Assembly (NCBI RefSeq): GCF_000144625.1
Contig: NC_014376.1
Coordinates: forward strand, 1,426,001 to 1,490,000
Direction of reading: 5' to 3'
Length of the DNA stretch: 64,000 bases
DNA from: [Clostridium] saccharolyticum WM1
Lineage (GTDB): Bacteria; Bacillota; Clostridia; Lachnospirales; Lachnospiraceae
Part shown: in pieces, positions 59,357-64,000 of the stretch
Layout: each line of letters opens with the position of its first letter
How positions within the stretch are numbered: position 1 is the stretch's first letter
Notes under the pieces: generated by a model
Told to the model about the DNA's origin: nothing
Database searches by the model: none
Seen by the model: only the letters and a program-made list of their open reading frames with translations
Made by a program: the position numbers and the translations under genes

Positions 59357-59593
59357 ATGGCTTATACAGTGCAGGAACAGATTGAATTAGATCAGCAACT
59401 TAGAAGATGGCAGAAACGGCAGCTTACAGCCGTAAAACAGAGTAATATTGATAAAGCCTTTGAATCAATGAACGATATTGAAAGGGCAGTATGGGAACAG
59501 GTGGCCAGAGCAGAAAGTTTTAAAGATATATCTGTCCTGGCATGGGAAACGGCCTACAAGGTAATACCTAAGTTTTGTAAGCTGGCCCGGTAA
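59357..59593 (+). CDS. Small phage protein
   Basis: 78 residues, helical, basic (EQIELDQQLRRWQKRQLTAVK), followed by an ESMNDIERAVWEQVARAESF segment. GTGAGGT before ATG 59357. Unknown function. Confidence 0.6.
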   Translation: MAYTVQEQIELDQQLRRWQKRQLTAVKQSNIDKAFESMNDIERAVWEQVARAESFKDISVLAWETAYKVIPKFCKLAR

Positions 59594-59622
59594 ATTTAGA
59601 TTTTCAGAAGGAGGTATCCAGT

Positions 59623-59865
59623 GTGCAAAATAATAAATATTCATTTCCTATAAATCAATGCCCTCATTGTGGTGGAGGAACAATAAAAATAAGGCAACAT
59701 ATTCACGGATACGGTGAATACCTTGTGGATTTAGAGAATGGAGAAATTGAAAGTTCATCACTTCATGATTACTTATATTATAAGAATACCGGAAAATACG
59801 CTTTATGTGCTGACTGTGGTAAAAGACTATTTAAGGTAGATGATGAACTGAACGTTATCCAATAA
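59623..59865 (+). CDS. Zinc-ribbon phage protein
   Basis: 80 residues from GTG 59623 with AAGGAGG nine bases upstream. Two CxxC pairs (CPHCGGG near the N-terminus, CADCGK near the C-terminus) form a zinc ribbon. Regulatory or accessory role, unknown. Confidence 0.65.
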   Translation: MQNNKYSFPINQCPHCGGGTIKIRQHIHGYGEYLVDLENGEIESSSLHDYLYYKNTGKYALCADCGKRLFKVDDELNVIQ

Positions 59866-59886
59866 AACTGATATTTGATTCATTAA

Positions 59887-59933
59887 GAAAGGAGGCCGGA
59901 GCCGTCCGGACGAAAAGGTACCTGGCTCCTTTC
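59887..59933 (+). other. Hairpin sequestering a ribosome-site-like sequence before the methyltransferase
   Basis: GAAAGGAG (59887-59894) pairs with CTCCTTTC (59926-59933), extended by GCC/GGC with one bulged G. The AAGGAGG inside the left arm is 42 bases from ATG 59938, so translation may depend on this fold. Confidence 0.45.
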
Positions 59934-59937
59934 AAAA

Positions 59938-60789
59938 ATGGGATTTGAAGTATTTGACAATTATAAATGTGACGGTCAGATGGAAATGACCGATTGCACA
60001 GAGAATAAACAGCTCACTCACTTATCGCTTTTCTCTGGCATAGGGGGACTTGATCTGGCAGCTGAGTGGGCTGGGTTTAAAAGTGTAGGACAGTGTGAAT
60101 GGGCTGAATACCCGACAAAGGTATTAGAAAAGCACTGGCCCGATGTAGAAAGGTGGAGAGATATACATGAACTACACGCAGATGACTTTATTCGAAGAAC
60201 CGGAATCAAGCCGGGAGAACTCACGGTCATTTCGGGTGGCTTCCCGTGCCAGCCACATTCGGTTAATGGGCTGCGTAAAGCGTCTGGTGATGAACGTGAC
60301 TTATGGCCGGAGTACAGGCGCGTCATTAATGAAATTAAGCCCCAGTGGGTTGTGGCTGAAAATGTATGGGGACTCTTATCAAGCGAATCTGGACGGTTCT
60401 TTCGAGGAATACTCAGAGATTTTGCCAGCCTGGGGTATGATGTTGGATGGTGTTGTTACAGAGCTTCCGATGTCGGAGCAGTTCACTCCAGAAAGCGGAT
60501 TGGAATTATTGCCCACGCCACAAGCTTCAGATGCAATAGCGTGGACAAAGGTGAAAAAGACGGACATGCAAACATCATTATACAAACACGAAATGAAAGG
60601 GCACGCAAAAAAAACGATCCATTACCTTATGTACCAGGGATACACCGCAAACCAATCAGCGGAGTATTACGAAATGATGATGGGATTTCCGAAGGGCTGG
60701 ACAGAATTAAATGTCTCGGAAATGCAGTAGTGCCGGCACAGTTCTACCCGATATTCCAGGCAATAGCTGATATAGAGTTAGGCCGGTAA
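59938..60789 (+). CDS. C5-cytosine DNA methyltransferase (phage)
   Basis: 283 residues. Motif I LSLFSGIGGLDLA (starting about residue 29), motif IV GGFPCQPHSVNG with the catalytic Cys, motif VI WVVAENVWGLL, motif VIII VHSRKRIGIIAHA, and motif X CLGNAVVPAQFYPIFQA. The TRD region between motifs VIII and X is short. ATG 59938 has no normal ribosome site; a later in-frame ATG 59980 is possible. Modifies cytosines in phage or host DNA. A second protein-like frame overlaps the gene (60167-60730). Confidence 0.92.
   Translation: MGFEVFDNYKCDGQMEMTDCTENKQLTHLSLFSGIGGLDLAAEWAGFKSVGQCEWAEYPTKVLEKHWPDVERWRDIHELHADDFIRRTGIKPGELTVISGGFPCQPHSVNGLRKASGDERDLWPEYRRVINEIKPQWVVAENVWGLLSSESGRFFRGILRDFASLGYDVGWCCYRASDVGAVHSRKRIGIIAHATSFRCNSVDKGEKDGHANIIIQTRNERARKKNDPLPYVPGIHRKPISGVLRNDDGISEGLDRIKCLGNAVVPAQFYPIFQAIADIELGR
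60167..60730 (+). CDS. Overlapping reading frame inside the methyltransferase gene (protein-like)
   Basis: 187 codons in the +2 frame of the methyltransferase. ATG 60167 has GGTGGAGAG six bases upstream. The product begins MNYTQMTLFEEPESS and later reads ILPAWGMMLDGVVTELPMSE, LLPTPQASDAIAW and MMMGFPKGWTELN. From memory, the MTLF...E start, 'P.WG.M.DG...LP', 'LPTP.ASD' and 'MMGFP.GWT.L' blocks are characteristic of a phage protein family usually found with C5 methyltransferases. The same DNA also encodes the methyltransferase motifs VIII and X in the other frame, so this may be true dual coding. Not proven. Confidence 0.45.
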   Translation: MNYTQMTLFEEPESSRENSRSFRVASRASHIRLMGCVKRLVMNVTYGRSTGASLMKLSPSGLWLKMYGDSYQANLDGSFEEYSEILPAWGMMLDGVVTELPMSEQFTPESGLELLPTPQASDAIAWTKVKKTDMQTSLYKHEMKGHAKKTIHYLMYQGYTANQSAEYYEMMMGFPKGWTELNVSEMQ

Positions 60790-60818
60790 ACTAATATTTC
60801 CACAAGGAAGGTGATAAA

Positions 60819-61013
60819 TTGAGTAGTAAAGATGAACATGCGGCCATTCTTTCAACGGAACACGCAAGGGCTGCGAAGCAGTATTACATACTTAATGGAC
60901 CTAAAGCCGATACAATCAGCGCAAGAGAGCCGGCCTATTTATTCACAAGCCTGTGTCCGGACCCGAAGCGCAGGAAGCCTCCTGCAAAGAAGAAGGTGCA
61001 GCATGAAGTTTGA
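60819..61013 (+). CDS. Small phage protein
   Basis: 64 residues from TTG 60819, after GGAAGGTGA. Basic C-terminus (CPDPKRRKPPAKKKVQ). Unknown function; could be a DNA-binding accessory protein. Confidence 0.55.
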   Translation: MSSKDEHAAILSTEHARAAKQYYILNGPKADTISAREPAYLFTSLCPDPKRRKPPAKKKVQHEV

Positions 61014-61200
61014 AGAAAAACAGAAATTCACTGTTCAGGTTTATCCCAGTAGGAAGTTCGGGACTGTGATCGGTAGCAACGATGGCCTGATCGGGATCCT
61101 GCTAGACAACGGTGAATACATAGACATTCCCCGGGAACGGGTGAGAATTGTATCGGTGGAGGTGGATCATGAAACCAAAGAAGATATATTCCGTTTGTAG
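61003..61200 (+). CDS. Small KOW/SH3-like phage protein
   Basis: 65 residues from ATG 61003, overlapping the previous stop; AGAAGGTG upstream. Beta pattern KFGTVIGSNDGLIGILLDNG then EYIDIPRERVRIV, similar to KOW/SH3 folds. Unknown function. Confidence 0.6.
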   Translation: MKFEEKQKFTVQVYPSRKFGTVIGSNDGLIGILLDNGEYIDIPRERVRIVSVEVDHETKEDIFRL

Positions 61201-61420
61201 CCATGGCATACCGATAGATTCAGGGACAGCCAGGGAACTTGCAAAGAAGTTAGGGACAGCCTCGGGCGTTATTTGCAATTACGCAAGAGACGGACTGATC
61301 TATAAAGACCAGTATACCTTCCAGGAGATAGGGCTGGCAAATGAAAAGACTGCGGCGGCTATGAGATGGGCCAAGGAATGGGACGAGGTAGTAGAGAAGA
61401 TATTGACAGCAAGGAGGTGA
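61169..61420 (+). CDS. Small HTH-like phage protein
   Basis: 83 residues from ATG 61169, after GGAGGTG. A helix-turn-helix-like stretch (ARELAKKLGTASGVICNYAR) sits in the middle. Overlaps the preceding gene by 32 bases and precedes the late-regulator gene by six bases. A regulator role is possible. Confidence 0.6.
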   Translation: MKPKKIYSVCSHGIPIDSGTARELAKKLGTASGVICNYARDGLIYKDQYTFQEIGLANEKTAAAMRWAKEWDEVVEKILTARR

Positions 61421-61426
61421 CAGGAT

Positions 61427-61879
61427 TTGGACAAAGAAATACTGGTCCAGTATTGTGAGATGAGAGAGGAAATCAAGGACATTCGCAGACGAAAGGAGCA
61501 GCTTGAAAAGCAGATCAGAAACCTGGGTATCGTTTCGGATTCTGTGAAAGGAACCAGATCTGATGGAACTTATGGCAGCATCAGAATCACAGGGTATCCG
61601 ACACCGGAACATTACCGGAAAAAGGCAGCTATTGAAAGACTACAGAAAGTACTGGATATCAAGGAGACGGAGTTGCTGGAACTTATGACGCAGGCAGAGG
61701 AATATATTGAATCTATCCCCAAAAGCGAAGTAAGGACTATGTTCAGGCTGTATTACATAGACGGACTTCCCTGGTGGAAGGTGGCGCAGTCCATGAATCG
61801 CATGTTTCCAAAGCGGAGGGTAAAGTTTACGGAGGATAGCTGCTGGCAGAGGAATAAAAGATTTTTTGGAGAAATTTAG
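61427..61879 (+). CDS. ArpU/RinA-like late-gene transcriptional regulator
   Basis: 150 residues from TTG 61427 (AAGGAGGTGA upstream). N-terminal coiled coil (DIRRRKEQLEKQIRNLG), then EEYIESIPKSEVRTMFRLYY followed by a region-4-like helix-turn-helix (GLPWWKVAQSMN). This layout, a coiled coil plus sigma-region-4-like domain, is typical of phage RinA/ArpU activators that switch on late genes. A promoter-like element and structured RNA follow. Confidence 0.8.
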   Translation: MDKEILVQYCEMREEIKDIRRRKEQLEKQIRNLGIVSDSVKGTRSDGTYGSIRITGYPTPEHYRKKAAIERLQKVLDIKETELLELMTQAEEYIESIPKSEVRTMFRLYYIDGLPWWKVAQSMNRMFPKRRVKFTEDSCWQRNKRFFGEI

Positions 61880-61894
61880 AATTGTTGGTTCGTG

Positions 61895-62080
61895 TTGGAA
61901 TAAAATATGTTAGCATGATACTATGCAGGAGCCAGACGAAAAAGCCTTGCATACCTTCATTTAGGTAATCCCCCTACGGTTGCCGGGTGTAACAGCCCGG
62001 TGACTGATTAACCCGGTTCATACTCTCCCAAGACATTTTCCGGGCGCCTAAGGCTCTTAGCTTATAGCTAGGGGCCTTTT
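61895..62080 (+). ncRNA. Candidate structured RNA with own promoter and terminator
   Basis: Promoter-like TTGGAA (61895-61900), 18 bases, TACTAT (61919-61924). From about 61931 the RNA folds into a stem GCAGG(A)GC/GCCTTGC, then TACCT/AGGTA, then CCGGG/CCCGG. It ends at a 13-bp terminator (62050-62062 with 62066-62078) and TTATAATATTTT. No ORF with a ribosome site is inside. I cannot match it to a known RNA family; a late-operon leader is the main alternative. Confidence 0.5.
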
Positions 62081-62095
62081 ATAATATTTTCTAAT

Positions 62096-62124
62096 TTTAC
62101 ATATTCGAACATTTGTTCTATACT
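62096..62124 (+). promoter_or_regulatory. Promoter with a LexA/SOS-type box in its spacer
   Basis: TTTACA (62096-62101), 17 bases, TATACT (62119-62124). The spacer contains GAACATTTGTTC (62107-62118), which fits GAAC-N4-GTTC with the flanking C as in the Gram-positive LexA consensus CGAACRNRYGTTYC (two mismatches). A second TATAAT with an upstream TG (about 62179-62184) lies closer to the next gene. Confidence 0.65.
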
Positions 62125-62215
62125 GATTATACAAAACACGCTCTTGTTTTTTGGAATATATTCCCAGTAGACTTGTGATATAATAAAGAAAAATGTCGAA
62201 CGGGGAGAATTGAGT

Positions 62216-63157
62216 ATGCAAAAAGATGAAGGTATAGATAGAAAAATCTATTACTATGATTTTACAGCCTTTACGGAAGAAAACTTAAAAAATGGTGTAA
62301 CTGAAGCTGAGCAAGAAATTGTAATAAAAAAAGCATTTCAGCATATAAAGAAAGTAAATGAAAAAATAGAAGCATGTAAAAACGATACTGAAAGACTACA
62401 AATTTTAAAAGAGATTGCATTTCATACTTTAGTAGGGGATAATATTTATATTATCGTAGACGATATTCCAAATAAGGGAAATATAAAATTTAGAATTGTG
62501 CTCTGTAGGTCTAATGCTTTACCGTATATTGAAAAAAATGGTAAGCTTAGCAACATGGTGTCTGAAGTCAAAGGAAATTTTAAAGTAGCGGAAATTACTC
62601 ATTGTGTATTATTTCCAGATAAAATGATTATGGGTGCAGAATTTAATTTCAATGGTGCACGCCCCAGTTCTGTAGTAACTTACATTCCAAAAGTTTTTCC
62701 TGAAATTACTATGATAACGTGTAGCGGTAAAATGAGGAATGATGTTTTTGAGCGATTGACTGAAAATAGAGGATATAGTTTGTTTGAATTAGGGGTTAGA
62801 AATACAGATGAAATGAAAGTATTATTGAGAGATCAAATGGGAATATTTGGAGCATTCTTTAATAATATTGACGATTTTGACACTTATGAAGTGGTAATTA
62901 AGAGAAGAATTACTCAAAAGAAAGAAGGCTTTAAATTACCAGTTTCTATTGAGGAAATCAAAAATATCGTTAATGAAAATAGAGAGGATATTAAAAATTT
63001 CAAAGTTAGTCAAGGTGCTTACAAAGATTGCATAGATCTTTTAAGTGATAAGCTAATTTGTAAAAAAGTTTTTGCAGTAACAGATAGTAAAGTCATTGAT
63101 TCAAATGAAATGTATGCAACAATAGTTAATTATTATAATTCGGTCTTTGGTATGTAA
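62216..63157 (+). CDS. Cytosolic protein of unknown function, probable defence or cargo gene
   Basis: 313 residues from ATG 62216, eight bases after GGGGAG (the TTG 62210 is too close). Soluble. N-terminal IYYYDFTAFTEENLKNG, then a helical region, VDDIPNKGNIKFRIVLCRSN, ALPYIEKNGKLSNM, CVLFPDKMIMGAEFNFNGAR and PSSVVTYIPKVF. Proteins with the 'H-x-(V/F)FPD..I-x-G-x-E-x-N-x-x-G-x-R-x-S' style core appear in defence-type cassettes as DUF6731-like proteins, but I hold that assignment weakly. Codon use is much more AT-rich than the phage core. It is followed by a four-helix membrane protein, which looks like a paired membrane effector. Confidence 0.6.
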   Translation: MQKDEGIDRKIYYYDFTAFTEENLKNGVTEAEQEIVIKKAFQHIKKVNEKIEACKNDTERLQILKEIAFHTLVGDNIYIIVDDIPNKGNIKFRIVLCRSNALPYIEKNGKLSNMVSEVKGNFKVAEITHCVLFPDKMIMGAEFNFNGARPSSVVTYIPKVFPEITMITCSGKMRNDVFERLTENRGYSLFELGVRNTDEMKVLLRDQMGIFGAFFNNIDDFDTYEVVIKRRITQKKEGFKLPVSIEEIKNIVNENREDIKNFKVSQGAYKDCIDLLSDKLICKKVFAVTDSKVIDSNEMYATIVNYYNSVFGM

Positions 63158-63185
63158 TGAAGAAGAAAGCAAGGAGGGGATTAAG

Positions 63186-63647
63186 ATGAAGATTGTACAA
63201 AGACATTTTGCTCGCCGAATTTTTATTACTCTTTTTCCTCTTGTAATTGGATTGCTTATTCCATATATAGTAATTAAGAATGCACCGCAAAATGCAGAAA
63301 TTTACAATCCTCATAATTTCATAGAATCAGTTAAAGTAGTTATTGATATATGGGGGACGCTATTGGGATTTATAATTACGGTAGTTTCAATATTGGTTGC
63401 ATTTACGGGAAGTAAGCTGACTGAAGAGATAAAAAGAACCGGTCACTTTAAAACTGTTTTATACACATATATTCTAACCTGTTTTACCTTGTTAATAGCT
63501 ATTTCAGTATTTATTCCAGTTATTATAAATAATCTTGTTTCTGATGTATTATTCTGTATATTTATAGGCGCATTAATTATAACATTAATCGATGTCGCTA
63601 TGTGTTTAGTTTTTTTATCGTTAGTTGTATATACCATTTTTAAATAG
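63186..63647 (+). CDS. Four-helix membrane protein, probable effector of the paired gene
   Basis: 153 residues from ATG 63186, eight bases after AAGGAGGGG; the ORF extension from 63147 overlaps the previous gene and is unsupported. Four membrane helices: about residues 11-30 (IFITLFPLVIGLLIPYIVI), 55-74 (WGTLLGFIITVVSILVAF), 86-107 and 115-150. Short cytosolic loop KLTEEIKRTGHFK between helices 2 and 3. Encoded directly after the cytosolic partner and followed by two hairpins. Many two-gene antiphage systems pair a sensor with a small membrane effector; this fits but is not shown. Confidence 0.65.
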   Translation: MKIVQRHFARRIFITLFPLVIGLLIPYIVIKNAPQNAEIYNPHNFIESVKVVIDIWGTLLGFIITVVSILVAFTGSKLTEEIKRTGHFKTVLYTYILTCFTLLIAISVFIPVIINNLVSDVLFCIFIGALIITLIDVAMCLVFLSLVVYTIFK

Positions 63648-63660
63648 AAGAACAATATTA

Positions 63661-63697
63661 GGAGGAGGCGCTCACCCGGTGTCTCCCTCCTTTTTGA
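63661..63697 (+). terminator. Terminator of the two-gene cassette
   Basis: GGAGG (63661-63665), with further partial pairing inward, pairs with CCTCC (63686-63690), then T5. A second hairpin AAACACC/GGGTGTTT (about 63697-63731) with TTTTCTTTT follows. Confidence 0.75.
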
Positions 63698-63786
63698 AAC
63701 ACCTGTCGAAATTTGGTCGATGGGTGTTTTCTTTTGGTGATTTTTGGTGTATAATGAAAAAAATGATATAGGGGGAATAAAAAGTC

Positions 63787-64000
63787 GTGGAGAAGGAATA
63801 TTCGCCAGAGGGATATCTATATAAAGATGCATATATGGGAAATCCGGAGTCTTATCAGAAAAAGATTAATTACTTAGCAAACACTGTGCAACCAGAAGAG
63901 TGGGGGTATTCTGAAACGGAGGGAAGTTATAAAGAGAATTTCATTTTAAAAAATTATATTTTATATACATACGATCAAGTAAAAGAAGAAGGAAAGATAG
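63787..64000 (+). CDS. DUF3825-like protein, 3' end outside window
   Basis: The first 71 codons from GTG 63787, preceded by GGGGG and a TATAAT (about 63750). Sequence MEKEYSPEGYLYKDAYMGNP, later ANTVQPEEWGYSE and ILKNYILYTYDQV. The 'PEEW ... ILKNYI.YT' pattern recalls DUF3825, a domain found alone or in possible defence genes. AT-rich like the preceding two genes and probably part of the same prophage cargo. The protein is cut by the window end. Confidence 0.45.
   Translation, partial: MEKEYSPEGYLYKDAYMGNPESYQKKINYLANTVQPEEWGYSETEGSYKENFILKNYILYTYDQVKEEGKI

Noticed and set aside
62216-63647. Kiwa (KwaA/KwaB) defence system
   Set aside because: The sizes and the four-helix partner look similar, but the gene order is reversed and I see no clear DUF4868 motif in the cytosolic protein, so the name is not justified.

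Overview
This window looks like chromosome of an anaerobic, spore-former-type Lachnospiraceae, probably near Lacrimispora / [Clostridium] saccharolyticum. The inference rests on the Na+-translocating decarboxylase locus, a gntR-mcsA-mcsB-clpC stress operon, single-chain PurL, an FMN-riboswitch-controlled RibU, strong AGGAGG ribosome sites and moderate GC. No database search was possible; family names come from motifs and memory of the families.

Region 1 (1-9.7 kb, surface and energy): a biotin-dependent sodium-pump decarboxylase operon (carboxyltransferase, OadG-like lipoprotein, biotin carrier, OadB, OadA-type carboxyltransferase) ends at a strong terminator. It is followed by a secreted glucosaminidase carrying a C-terminal dockerin and, next to it, a membrane-anchored protein carrying a cohesin. 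The two probably bind each other at the cell surface.

Region 2 (9.7-29.5 kb, housekeeping and stress): gntR-mcsA-mcsB-clpC, a conserved small gene, radA, a TetR-regulated rifampicin-phosphotransferase-like enzyme with two matching operators, a DUF2935 protein, a type I toxin gene with antisense RNA (too small for normal ORF calling), two unknown lipoprotein/membrane genes, tRNA-Trp, a histidine-less HPr-like (Crh-like) protein, an XPD/DinG-type helicase with an N-terminal PD-(D/E)XK nuclease, a LysR regulator, a degenerate sigma-like protein and a histidine phosphatase.

Region 3 (29.5-47.2 kb, metabolism): purL, a MerR regulator, a rubredoxin-fused flavin oxidoreductase, a transporter-asnB operon, a stand-alone OLD-family nuclease, a sugar acetyltransferase, a sugar catabolic operon (xylulokinase-like kinase, a 53-codon transaldolase remnant, DUF4867, fucose/arabinose isomerase-like enzyme) and ribU under an FMN riboswitch.

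Region 4 (47.3-64 kb, prophage, right end outside the window): a tyrosine integrase lies against the 3' end of tRNA-Ala(GGC), followed by repressor, excisionase-like protein, an ATPase/Sak4/DUF669/helicase/primase replication block, an iteron-bearing candidate origin, RusA, many small phage genes, a C5 cytosine methyltransferase with a second protein-like reading frame inside it, an ArpU/RinA-like late regulator, a candidate structured RNA, and an AT-rich cargo cassette. That cassette is a 313-residue cytosolic protein plus a four-helix membrane protein behind a promoter with a LexA-type box in its spacer. It is the best candidate here for an undescribed, damage-induced defence or abortive system.
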